A stretch of 64,000 nucleotides of DNA from Spirochaetes bacterium GWE1_32_154. Its GTDB lineage: Bacteria; Spirochaetota; GWE2-31-10. How positions within the stretch are numbered: the first letter of the stretch is position 1; each line of letters opens with the position of its first letter. Location: assembly GCA_001829315.1 (NCBI GenBank), contig MIAY01000034.1, positions 1 through 64,000 on the forward strand. The letters are read 5' to 3'. Under the pieces are notes generated by a model. It made no database searches. It was not told the origin of the DNA and was given only the letters and a program-made list of their open reading frames with translations. Below are positions 47,455 through 56,039 of the stretch, piece after piece. A program made the position numbers and the translations under genes.

Positions 47455-48828
47455 ATGAATAAAAAAGAAATTTTAGAAATTGATAAAAAGTATATATGGC
47501 ATCCGTTTACTCAGCAGAGTGATTATGAGGACTATGATCCGCCGGTAATTGTCAGAGGAAAAAATCAGTTTTTATATGATGTTAATGGTCATAAATATTA
47601 TGACACAATAGCATCATGGTGGACTTCAACAATCGGACATTGTAATAGTAAAATAAACAAAGGCATTATAAAACAGCTGAAATTATTGGATCATGTCAAT
47701 TTTTCAGGTTTTACTCATCCTTACGCTGTAGAACTGACCCGTGAAGTTGTCTCATTAATGCCTCCAGGGTTAAGTCGTGTTTTTTTCTCTGATAATGGTT
47801 CAACAGCTGTTGAAGCTGCTTTAAAAATTTCATTTCAGTATTACAAAAATAAAGGGATTCAGGGCAAAACAGCATTTGTAAAATTTAAAAATGCCTATCA
47901 CGGAGATACAATCGGGGCTGTTAGTGTCGGGGGTATTGAGGGGATTCATGATGTTTTTAATGAATTGCAATTTAAATCATACATAACCGAGGCGCCTGTT
48001 TGTTATCAATGCCGGTATAGAAAATCATCATACACTTTTGATGCTGAAAATACCGGCTGTTCTTTTGAATGTTTTGCATCGATAGAAAAAACTATTCAGG
48101 AAAACCATGAAAAAATTGCTGCAGTTATCATTGAACCTTTATTGCAGGCAGCCGGCAAAATGAGTGTTTATCCAAAAGAGTATCTTCAGAAGTTACGATG
48201 TTTAACTGAAAAATTTAATGTATTATTAATATTTGATGAAGTAGCAACGGGGTTCGGGCGTGTCGGAACATTTTTTGCAATGGAGAGGGCTTGTGTAACC
48301 CCGGATATTATTACAGTCAGTAAAGGATTAACCGGAGGCTATTTGCCATTAGCATTAACGGTATGTCAGGAGTCATTATATCAGTCATTTCATGGAATGT
48401 ATAATGAGGGAAAAACATTTTTACATGGTCATAGTTATACTGCAAATCCAATATGCTGTGCTGCTGCTATTGCAAATCTTAAAGAAATGCGAAGATTGCA
48501 ATTACCACAATCAAAATGCAGTACTATTGATTATTTTCAGATGAAAATAAGAGATTTTCAGCAGTATGATTTTATTGGAGATATACGGTACATCGGTTTG
48601 GTTGGTGCAGTTGATATTGTTAAATCACGAAAATCCCGCCATAAATTTGATGATAAAGAAAGAACCGGATTCAAAATATACAAGGAATCTTTAAAAAATA
48701 ATATCGTATTACGATCTTTAGGAGATACCGTTTACTGGTTTTTACCTTTTTCAATGAGTATCAAAGATATTGATATCATAATGGAGCGGACTTTAAAAAG
48801 TATTCGTGCGGTGATATCAGATGAATAG
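47455..48828 (+). CDS. bioA: Adenosylmethionine-8-amino-7-oxononanoate aminotransferase
   Basis: BioA converts KAPA to DAPA with PLP and S-adenosylmethionine as amino donor. Family motifs: YIWHPFTQQSDY at the N-terminus, SWWTSTIGHCN, SDNGSTAVEAALK, YHGDTIGAVSVGG, LLIFDEVATGFGR and the PLP lysine in TVSKGLTGGYLPLA. 457 residues is normal. It is the first gene of the biotin operon and overlaps bioF by 8 bases. Confidence 0.96.
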   Translation: MNKKEILEIDKKYIWHPFTQQSDYEDYDPPVIVRGKNQFLYDVNGHKYYDTIASWWTSTIGHCNSKINKGIIKQLKLLDHVNFSGFTHPYAVELTREVVSLMPPGLSRVFFSDNGSTAVEAALKISFQYYKNKGIQGKTAFVKFKNAYHGDTIGAVSVGGIEGIHDVFNELQFKSYITEAPVCYQCRYRKSSYTFDAENTGCSFECFASIEKTIQENHEKIAAVIIEPLLQAAGKMSVYPKEYLQKLRCLTEKFNVLLIFDEVATGFGRVGTFFAMERACVTPDIITVSKGLTGGYLPLALTVCQESLYQSFHGMYNEGKTFLHGHSYTANPICCAAAIANLKEMRRLQLPQSKCSTIDYFQMKIRDFQQYDFIGDIRYIGLVGAVDIVKSRKSRHKFDDKERTGFKIYKESLKNNIVLRSLGDTVYWFLPFSMSIKDIDIIMERTLKSIRAVISDE

Positions 48829-49954
48829 TAAATATGAATGTTATATATCGGATGAAATTGAAAAACTTACATCAAAGTCACGATTTAGAACTCTGCAAAA
48901 AAATAGTGAATATAGAGTCAATTTGTCATCCAATGATTATTTATCAATCGCTAAAAATCAATCATTTATAGAAGAGTTTAATCATACCGTTACAAAAAAA
49001 GATTATTATACTTCGTCTTCTTCACGGCTTCTAACCGGTAATTCATTATATTATGAACTTGTCGAAGAACAGCTTAATGTTTTATTTGGTAAGCAAAGCC
49101 TTGTATTTAATTCAGGGTATCACGCCAATCTTGGTATTATTCCGGCTGTGGCGGGTAGAAAAGATATTATATTTTCTGACCGTTTAAATCATGCAAGTAT
49201 TATTGACGGATGTTTATTGTCAGGTGCAACAATAGTCCGTTTCAGACATTGTGATTATCAGCATTTGGAAGAATTACTGATTGAAAAAAGAGAACACTAT
49301 AACCATTGTTTTATTATTTCCGAATCGCTTTTTAGTATGGATGGAGATTGTGCTGATGTTACAAAACTGGTTGAATTGAAAAATAAGTATGATGCAGTTT
49401 TGTATATAGATGAAGCTCATTCGTTTGGCGTTTATGGTGAAAGCGGGGCGGGTATTTGTGCAATGAATAATATGGTGTCTGAAGTTGATATTATTGTTGG
49501 TACATTTGGTAAGGCTGCAGGTTCACTTGGAGCATTTGCTATAATTTCACCATTAATGAGGGAATTTCTTATTAATAAGGCACGGTCGTTGATTTACTCA
49601 ACAGCATTACCACCGCTTATACTGAAATGGACATTGTTTATTCTTGAAAAATTCAGTGATTTAACAGATGTGCGAAATGATTTAATTGATAAAGGTATAT
49701 TTTTTCGTGATTGTATGATTAAATCGGGGCTTCAAACATCTTCTGATTCATTTATTATCCCCATACACATTGGTGAAGATCAAAAAACAATAGAGATTTC
49801 TGATATTTGTAAGAACGCCGGTTTTTATATACTACCGATACGTCCACCGACAGTTCCCGAGGGAAAGGCGAGGTTACGGATTTCATTAAACACTTCAGTC
49901 AGTTATGATGATTTAGAAAAACTTACTAAACTGATAGCCGGAGCGATGGTATGA
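48821..49954 (+). CDS. bioF: 8-amino-7-oxononanoate synthase
   Basis: BioF condenses pimeloyl-thioester with alanine to KAPA. It is an alpha-oxoamine synthase: NLSSNDYLSIA, SSSRLLTGNS, FNSGYHANLG, DEAHSFGVYG and the PLP lysine in VGTFGKAAGSLGAF. The length of 377 residues is typical. It overlaps both neighbours, indicating translational coupling. Confidence 0.96.
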   Translation: MNSKYECYISDEIEKLTSKSRFRTLQKNSEYRVNLSSNDYLSIAKNQSFIEEFNHTVTKKDYYTSSSSRLLTGNSLYYELVEEQLNVLFGKQSLVFNSGYHANLGIIPAVAGRKDIIFSDRLNHASIIDGCLLSGATIVRFRHCDYQHLEELLIEKREHYNHCFIISESLFSMDGDCADVTKLVELKNKYDAVLYIDEAHSFGVYGESGAGICAMNNMVSEVDIIVGTFGKAAGSLGAFAIISPLMREFLINKARSLIYSTALPPLILKWTLFILEKFSDLTDVRNDLIDKGIFFRDCMIKSGLQTSSDSFIIPIHIGEDQKTIEISDICKNAGFYILPIRPPTVPEGKARLRISLNTSVSYDDLEKLTKLIAGAMV

Positions 49955-50619
49955 AAATAAAACACATATGTGCAGGTGGACAAAAAGACAGTCTTCTCAT
50001 ATTTTTTTGCGGTTTTGCTTTGCATCCTGATTCGTTTACCTTTTTAAAAACCGGGAAATCAGATGTCCTTTTTATATATCACTATCAGTCTGTTCACTAT
50101 GAAAAAATTGAAGAAATAGCAGCAGATTATAATGAATTAAAAGTAACAGGATATTCATTCGGATGTTTTATCGCAGCACATTTTATTGAAACAGCTTCAA
50201 ATCTGATACGGAACAGGATAAAAAAATATACAATTATTAATGGCACATATGTGCCTCTATCAAAACAATATGGAATACCGGAAAAAATATTTGAGTTAAC
50301 AGTCAAAAACATTGAATCAAATGGAATCCGTGGCTTTTTTACAAATATTTTTGATAATGAAAATGATAAAAATCGATTTCTACAAACAGCAGAGCAACCA
50401 TATAGAACATATTGTGAAGAATTAGTATTTTTTAAACACCTTTTTCAGACGATTCAATTAAAAAATGTTGTACCTGACATTGCAATAATCAGCACTAATG
50501 ATCGAATATTCAGTATGAAAAATCAGCTATCCTACTGGTCTTTTCAAAATGTAAAAATACAACACGTGGATACCGGACATTTTCCTTTTTATAGTTTTCA
50601 ATCCTGGGACGAATTATGA
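49951..50619 (+). CDS. bioG: Pimeloyl-ACP methyl ester esterase BioG
   Basis: BioG removes the methyl group from pimeloyl-ACP methyl ester and replaces BioH in many genomes. It is a compact alpha/beta hydrolase of 222 residues with FFCGFALHPDSF near the start, nucleophile elbow GYSFGC, acidic residue in STNDRIFS and a late DTGHFPF histidine. Its place between bioF and bioC supports the call. Its start and stop overlap bioF and bioC (ATGA junctions). Confidence 0.9.
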   Translation: MKIKHICAGGQKDSLLIFFCGFALHPDSFTFLKTGKSDVLFIYHYQSVHYEKIEEIAADYNELKVTGYSFGCFIAAHFIETASNLIRNRIKKYTIINGTYVPLSKQYGIPEKIFELTVKNIESNGIRGFFTNIFDNENDKNRFLQTAEQPYRTYCEELVFFKHLFQTIQLKNVVPDIAIISTNDRIFSMKNQLSYWSFQNVKIQHVDTGHFPFYSFQSWDEL

Positions 50620-51362
50620 ATAAAACATTAATCTCCAGTCGTTTTAATAAATCGTTCATCACCTATGATAAACAGGCTGTAATTCAGTTCAAAACTGCAC
50701 AGAAAATGATTTTTGAACTTAAAAAACAAAACAGAGAGTTTGCAACAATATTCGAAATCGGTGCAGGAACCGGAATACTGACAGGCTTAATTTATAATGA
50801 ATTGAAACCGGAATATTTGTATGTCAATGATATATGTGAAAACTCAAAAGTTGTCATTGAAAGCCGGTTTGCTGTAACAAAGTTTATTCAGGGTGATATT
50901 GAATCAGCTGAAGTCCCCGGGCAATGCAGTTTAATTATTTCAAATGCAGTTTTTCAATGGCTTGATGATTTGCCAAAGTTATTTGAAAAATTATCAAATT
51001 CATTAACTAATGACGGGATATTCGCATTTTCAACTTTTGGAGTACGCAATTATAATGAAGTCAGATACTTTGGATATGGTTTAGATAGTTATATTGAAAT
51101 AGCCGTAATGACTGAATATTTACAACCTTTTTTTGATGTCATTTCAATTTCCGAGTCAATTGAAACAATGTGGTTTAATTCATCAGGTGATGTTTTTAAA
51201 CATATAAGTGCAACCGGAGTTAATGGAATTTCTCAACCAGTTTCTTTCGCTGCAATGAAGGCAATGCTTAAAGAGTATGAAAAGAAATTCAGTCTGAATG
51301 AAAAAATACCGCTAACATATCATCCCCAGATTTTTATTGTAAGGAAGAAAAAATGCCCGTAA
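50616..51362 (+). CDS. bioC: Malonyl-ACP O-methyltransferase BioC
   Basis: BioC methylates malonyl-ACP, allowing fatty-acid synthesis to build the pimeloyl chain. SAM-binding motif IFEIGAGTGILTGLI and SNAVFQWLDDLPKLF, LTNDGIFAFSTFG match the family. 248 residues. With BioG it forms the open-and-close methyl-ester pair. It overlaps bioD by 10 bases. Confidence 0.92.
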   Translation: MNKTLISSRFNKSFITYDKQAVIQFKTAQKMIFELKKQNREFATIFEIGAGTGILTGLIYNELKPEYLYVNDICENSKVVIESRFAVTKFIQGDIESAEVPGQCSLIISNAVFQWLDDLPKLFEKLSNSLTNDGIFAFSTFGVRNYNEVRYFGYGLDSYIEIAVMTEYLQPFFDVISISESIETMWFNSSGDVFKHISATGVNGISQPVSFAAMKAMLKEYEKKFSLNEKIPLTYHPQIFIVRKKKCP

Positions 51363-51985
51363 TTTTTATAACAGGAATTGATACCGGAATTGGTAAAACT
51401 ATACAAACAGGACTTCTTGCAAAAAAATTATCAGATTCAGGTAAAACGGTAATTACGATAAAACCGGTACAAACCGGATGCAGGGGAATTGCAGAAGATA
51501 TTATTATTCACAGAAAAATTATGGGTATTGTTTTAACAGATGATGATAATCGTGGTGAAACTGCCCCGTATGTTTTTGAATATCCGGCCTCCTCTCATCT
51601 ATCATCACAATTAGCAGGGGTTACAATTGATATTGATGTGATTGACGCAACAATTGAAAAGTTTTTACAGAAGTATGAATATGTATTAGTCGAAGGAAGC
51701 GGGGGGATTACATCACCGATCAATAATGATATTAATTGGGGCGATTTTATTCGAATGAGAGGGTATGATACTATTCTTGTGAGCGGATTTCGTCTTGGCA
51801 GTATAAATCACACCGTTTTATCAATTGAATATTGCATCAGTAACAGTATTAATATAATAGAAGTAATTTTAAATAATTACCCGGAACAGGATGGTATTAT
51901 CGCAGAATCAACATCCAGATATTTACAGGAAAGGTATAAAACAATTAAATTCCGGGTCGGAGAATACTATAAAAATAAGGAGTAA
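51353..51985 (+). CDS. bioD: Dethiobiotin synthetase
   Basis: BioD closes the ureido ring of dethiobiotin from DAPA, CO2 and ATP. The P-loop ITGIDTGIGKTIQTG, KPVQTGC and VEGSGGITSPIN match the family, although the last usually reads EGAGG. 210 residues. A two-base gap separates it from bioB. Confidence 0.94.
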   Translation: MPVIFITGIDTGIGKTIQTGLLAKKLSDSGKTVITIKPVQTGCRGIAEDIIIHRKIMGIVLTDDDNRGETAPYVFEYPASSHLSSQLAGVTIDIDVIDATIEKFLQKYEYVLVEGSGGITSPINNDINWGDFIRMRGYDTILVSGFRLGSINHTVLSIEYCISNSINIIEVILNNYPEQDGIIAESTSRYLQERYKTIKFRVGEYYKNKE

Positions 51986-51987
51986 CA

Positions 51988-52968
51988 ATGAATAACCGGT
52001 ATGAGAATCTAATTGAAAAAAGTTTGCATGGAGGAGAAATTATCAGAGATGACATTCAATGGATAATGGAATCAGAAGATGTTGAACTTCTTCCTTTATT
52101 ATATGCTGCATTTAAAGTCCGTGAAAAGTATTTTGGAAAGAATGTGAAAATCCATATTTTGAATAATGTAAAAAGTGGTAATTGTTCAGAAAATTGTCAT
52201 TATTGTGCTCAGTCACATGAGGCTGATAATGAAATAGAAAAATATCCTGTGAAAACGAGGGAAGAAATTATACAGGGGGCTTGCGATGCGACTAATGGCG
52301 GGGCGTTTCGATATTGTATGGTTTTTTCAGGCAGCCGTCAGAGTCCTGCGAATATCGATTTTATTTGTGATGTTGTTAGTGAAATTAAAGAAAAATATTC
52401 AATTGAAACCTGTGTTTCTGCCGGATTTATTGAAGAGGGCGATATTATCAGGTTGAAACAGGCAGGCGTTGACAGGTATAACCATAATCTCAATACCAGT
52501 GAATTTCATTATGGGCAGATATGTACAAGTCATTCCTATAAGGACAGGTATAATACAATTGTTATGGCACACAAATACGGACTTGATATCTGCAGCGGAA
52601 TAATTGCCGGAATGGGTGAGTCATTAGACGATATATTTTCTATTATAAGGGATTTAAAGGCGGTGAAAGTTAAGTCAGTTCCTGTTAACTTTTTTATACC
52701 AATTGAGGGACATCGGATTTCACAGTATCAGACATTAACACCTGAATATTGTCTTAAACTTTTGTCTGTTTTCAGATTTGCATTACCGGATGTAGAAATC
52801 AGATGTGCAGGCGGGCGGGAATATCATTTACGTTCTATGCAGGCATTATCATTGTATCCGGCAAATTCAATTTTTGCACAGGGGTATTTGACAACCGGCG
52901 GGGATGGTATTGATGAAGCAAAACGAATGGTAACTGACGCAGGTTTTACAGTCGAACTATCAGATTGA
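51988..52968 (+). CDS. bioB: Biotin synthase
   Basis: BioB is the radical SAM enzyme inserting sulfur into dethiobiotin. The CxxxCxxC cluster is seen in GNCSENCHYCAQS, and YNHNLNTSEFHY, GIIAGMGESLDDI and NFFIPIEGH follow. 326 residues. It is the last gene of the operon, so the full late and early BioC-BioG biotin route is encoded in one transcript. No clear terminator is seen downstream. Confidence 0.96.
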   Translation: MNNRYENLIEKSLHGGEIIRDDIQWIMESEDVELLPLLYAAFKVREKYFGKNVKIHILNNVKSGNCSENCHYCAQSHEADNEIEKYPVKTREEIIQGACDATNGGAFRYCMVFSGSRQSPANIDFICDVVSEIKEKYSIETCVSAGFIEEGDIIRLKQAGVDRYNHNLNTSEFHYGQICTSHSYKDRYNTIVMAHKYGLDICSGIIAGMGESLDDIFSIIRDLKAVKVKSVPVNFFIPIEGHRISQYQTLTPEYCLKLLSVFRFALPDVEIRCAGGREYHLRSMQALSLYPANSIFAQGYLTTGGDGIDEAKRMVTDAGFTVELSD

Positions 52969-53086
52969 TAATCAGGCCGCTTTTTTCGCTATAAATGTTA
53001 AAAAATGTATATTATACTTGATAACTTCCTGTTATCTCTGGTATAGTCTTAATTCATACTATTTTAATTACATATAGAGGTAGCAT

Positions 53087-53788
53087 ATGAATTTACAAAA
53101 ATTGATTGCATTATTTATTGTGAGTTGTTTTACGCTAAACGCACAGGTGATTGATGAAAAACCGTCAATTACATTTAATGTTGTTGTGGAAAAAGAAATT
53201 GAAGCAAGTGTATTGATTCTCAATTTGAAAATAGAAAAGAAAGATAAGGATTTTAAGAATGGTTCAGCCGAGGTTTCAAAAGCGATTACGAAACTTACCC
53301 AGGCGTTATTAAAAGCAGGATTAAAGGAAAATGAAATTATAACTGATAAGTTTAATCTTATTCCCGATACAACCTGGTGGAATAGTAAAGAATACACTGT
53401 TAAAACGATTATTAAAGCAAAAATTACGAATAAAGAGCTTATTTATCCGGTTTTTACTGTTGCCGGTTCTATTGACCCGCTTGTTTCAATTGAAGGATTT
53501 GATTATGATTATGGTAATCTTGACACGGTTAAAAATGATTTGATACAAGTTGCCGGTGAGAAAGCACAATTATATAGATTGTCGTATGAGAAGAGTTTTG
53601 GTGTTAAACTTTCCGTTTTTAGTGTTTCGGTTAATGATGAATTGAATGAAGCTCAAAATGTGTACAAAAATTATAGCCTGGCAAATGTTAGAATGGATTC
53701 AAGCATGAATGATGCCCCGCACATTGCTCAACTTCCGGTAAAAAAAATGAGAATGTCGTTTTTTATGCGATATTTGATTGGGAAATAA
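53087..53788 (+). CDS. SIMPL-domain (DUF541) periplasmic protein
   Basis: A signal peptide (MNLQKLIALFIVSCFTLNA) precedes a SIMPL/DUF541 domain: strands plus KDFKNGSAEVSKAITKLTQALLKAGLKENEI, and TVKTIIKAKITNKELIYPVFTVAG. Members include E. coli YggE, linked to oxidative stress, with uncertain biochemistry. 233 residues is normal. An AGAGG site precedes the ATG. A PhnA-like gene follows 25 bases downstream. Confidence 0.82.
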   Translation: MNLQKLIALFIVSCFTLNAQVIDEKPSITFNVVVEKEIEASVLILNLKIEKKDKDFKNGSAEVSKAITKLTQALLKAGLKENEIITDKFNLIPDTTWWNSKEYTVKTIIKAKITNKELIYPVFTVAGSIDPLVSIEGFDYDYGNLDTVKNDLIQVAGEKAQLYRLSYEKSFGVKLSVFSVSVNDELNEAQNVYKNYSLANVRMDSSMNDAPHIAQLPVKKMRMSFFMRYLIGK

Positions 53789-53813
53789 TAAATTATAAAT
53801 AAAGAAGGTTACT

Positions 53814-54170
53814 ATGGGTAATATCAACAAATGTCCGGAATGTAATTGTGAAAACACCTATCAGGATGTAAATCTATGGGTTTGCCCAGAGTGTTTTCAT
53901 GAGTTTGATCCGTCTTTGTCTGTAAAAGCGGATGATGATGAAACTCAGGACGCTCCAGTTCTTGATTCAAATGGAAATGTTCTGAATGACGGAGATTCTG
54001 TTTCGGTTATCAAAGATTTGAAAGTTAAAGGCTCTTTATCAGGGATAAAAGCCGGAACAAAAGTTAAAAACATACACTTAGTTGACAGTAAAGACGGTCA
54101 TAATATTTCATGTAAAATCGATGGTTTTGGTGCGATGTATTTGAAGTCGGAATTTGTTAAAAAAGCATAA
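53814..54170 (+). CDS. phnA: PhnA/YjdM-like zinc-ribbon protein
   Basis: An N-terminal zinc ribbon ([10 protein letters not shown]...[10 protein letters not shown]) is followed by the PhnA domain ([52 protein letters not shown]). 118 residues. The name recalls phosphonate metabolism, but these small proteins are not part of C-P lyase and their role is unclear. It is probably co-transcribed with the SIMPL gene; a terminator follows. Confidence 0.9.
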   Translation: MGNINKCPECNCENTYQDVNLWVCPECFHEFDPSLSVKADDDETQDAPVLDSNGNVLNDGDSVSVIKDLKVKGSLSGIKAGTKVKNIHLVDSKDGHNISCKIDGFGAMYLKSEFVKKA

Positions 54171-54176
54171 TTAGAA

Positions 54177-54204
54177 AAACACCGGGCTTATAAACCCGGT
54201 GTTT
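54177..54204. terminator. Bidirectional terminator
   Basis: AAACACCGGG and CCCGGTGTTT form a perfect 10-bp stem around CTTATAAA, with A-rich and T-rich sides. It separates convergent phnA and the esterase gene. Confidence 0.85.
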
Positions 54205-54217
54205 GAATATTTTAAAA

Positions 54218-55054
54218 CTACCTGAGAGTCAACGACTGGTTAAAAAGCCAGTCAAATAAAGCCTCGTCTTTATAGCATGGACCGGGGTCATGCCCGACAC
54301 CCTGATATTCACTATATTTGACAATATCAACGCCGTCTTTACGAAGCGTTTTTGTTTCGCGGGAAAAACCGGTACTATTGTCTGTTGTAATAGTTTCAAT
54401 TGCACCTGAGTTTGTCGTATGATTTTTTAGTTTTGTATATGTTTCTCGAGCAACATCAACTCGCACCTGGGTATCATTAAGACCAATATGATACCAGATG
54501 GACGTTTTTGATACGGCCTGGTCTGCTAATGTTGACTCACTTTGGCCGGCAACGCGAATAATTGCTGCAAAAAGTTTTTCTTTTGACAGCATCCCCCGAA
54601 CAACTTTGAAACTGCCTGAACCACCCATGGAAAAATCGGTAAGATAGATGCGGTTTGTATCAATACGATAGTTTGATTTAACTGCATTGTCTATTAGTTC
54701 AGCAAGAAAAGCACCATCAGTTTCAGACGATTTATTATTGAAATCAAGAAAAAATGCAGGATATTTTTTACCGGCTTTCTGACTGACTGTCGTACCTTCG
54801 CCCCAGCTTCCGACTACCACAAGCGGGTAATTGCGGGTTGCATTTGTTGTTCGTGCATAGCCCCAGGGGGTTGTCAGAGTTATTTCCTGTATAGTTTCAG
54901 TTACCGGTGCATCAGTTTCAGTAAAGGTTTCCGCCGGGTTAAAGAGAGTTTTAGCATTTGCTGGTGTTTCATTGCTTATTTGTTCGGTACATGATGAGAG
55001 AGACAATGTGATAAGAACAAGTGCGGTTTGTAAAAATTTAAGTGTATTTTTCAT
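54218..55054 (-). CDS. Esterase/peptidase-like lipoprotein (alpha/beta hydrolase)
   Basis: A lipobox (LSLSSC) anchors a 278-residue alpha/beta hydrolase of the feruloyl-esterase/PHB-depolymerase kind. The nucleophile elbow is DFSMGGSGS, an Asp candidate lies in GLNDTQVR, and the late histidine in GVGHDPGPCYKDEALFDWL, a tail common in this group. Its substrate is probably an ester on a polysaccharide or a small acyl ester. Usual elbows read G-x-S-x-G; here the first position is Asp. Confidence 0.75.
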   Translation of the reverse strand: MKNTLKFLQTALVLITLSLSSCTEQISNETPANAKTLFNPAETFTETDAPVTETIQEITLTTPWGYARTTNATRNYPLVVVGSWGEGTTVSQKAGKKYPAFFLDFNNKSSETDGAFLAELIDNAVKSNYRIDTNRIYLTDFSMGGSGSFKVVRGMLSKEKLFAAIIRVAGQSESTLADQAVSKTSIWYHIGLNDTQVRVDVARETYTKLKNHTTNSGAIETITTDNSTGFSRETKTLRKDGVDIVKYSEYQGVGHDPGPCYKDEALFDWLFNQSLTLR

Positions 55055-55081
55055 AGGTGTCCTTTTTTTTCATAAATATTT

Positions 55082-56029
55082 TTATAATACTCTAATTTCA
55101 AAAGAAAAGTTAACTTTTCTTCTATAATTCAAAGCAATATCATTTCGAGTGATATGTTTTTTATAATAAATAATACTATCAATAATCGACACTGTCCATA
55201 GAATAAGTGAAACTGAAATGCCGCCTGTTAATAATCCGTAAAAGATATAATCCATTCCATTATAAATATTCTGCTGTATTATTTCTGCTTCAGCCTGATC
55301 TGTTGAATTACTTCGGCGATATTCCTCTGCTTTAACCAGATAGTAATTATAATAGTACATAGTTGAAGCAATCGGAGCGCTTATCATAGTCAGCGTTGCA
55401 ATAGAAAAAAATGCTATGTAAACAGACGATTTTACGTATTGTTTTGTATAAATAGCAATTCCTGATGGGGCAAAACAAAGGGGAAATAAGTTTTTATCAA
55501 TTGCGGTTAATTTTTCCGGTTTTGTATATTCTTCTTTCGGAACTTCCTGGTATGAGCTGATACCTGTTTCAATTTTTTTGTCAGTGCATACTTCTATTAT
55601 TTGTATGGCAATTTTTTCGATAGTGTTAAATGAGAGAATACCTCCGGCTCCTGACATCATTTCGTTGTGAATAACAGTTCCTTTTTGCACATCAGTGATA
55701 TAAAAACGTATAAAGATTTCATCATTCTCAACGTAATATTCACCGGAAATAATTTTTTCAATGCCGAAAGTGGCAGCGGTAATTATGCTTTGATTTACCG
55801 CTTGTTTATTATTTATACAATATTCTTTGTATGCGGTGTCAATACTATAACCGTTTGAAAATGTAAGATACCCTGTGAGAGAATTCTGAATTAACTCATC
55901 ATAAAAATTGTATTCCTCTGAACTTTTGTTTTCAAATGGAAAAAGTGCGATTTTTTTCTCTGAATAGATTGAAACGGGAAAAATGAAAAAGAAAAATGTA
56001 ATTACTGATAACCGGAGTAACATTTTCAT
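55082..56029 (-). CDS. Exported TolB-N/FlgO-like protein with membrane helices
   Basis: A signal peptide (MKMLLRLSVITFFFFIFPVSIYS) is followed by KKIALFPFENKSSEEYNFYD, the typical start of TolB-N or FlgO-like domains that assemble around outer-membrane complexes. Two hydrophobic helices lie near residues 205-230 and 265-285. The ATG at 56029 gives the best signal peptide; the TTG at 56047 overlaps the gene upstream. It is the third gene after the ECF sigma factor and FecR-propeller gene. Function is unknown. Confidence 0.55.
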   Translation of the reverse strand: MKMLLRLSVITFFFFIFPVSIYSEKKIALFPFENKSSEEYNFYDELIQNSLTGYLTFSNGYSIDTAYKEYCINNKQAVNQSIITAATFGIEKIISGEYYVENDEIFIRFYITDVQKGTVIHNEMMSGAGGILSFNTIEKIAIQIIEVCTDKKIETGISSYQEVPKEEYTKPEKLTAIDKNLFPLCFAPSGIAIYTKQYVKSSVYIAFFSIATLTMISAPIASTMYYYNYYLVKAEEYRRSNSTDQAEAEIIQQNIYNGMDYIFYGLLTGGISVSLILWTVSIIDSIIYYKKHITRNDIALNYRRKVNFSFEIRVL

Positions 56030-56039
56030 TAGGTGTCCA

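Noticed and set aside
52969..53086. Terminator after bioB
   Set aside because: No hairpin with adequate stem found in the spacer.
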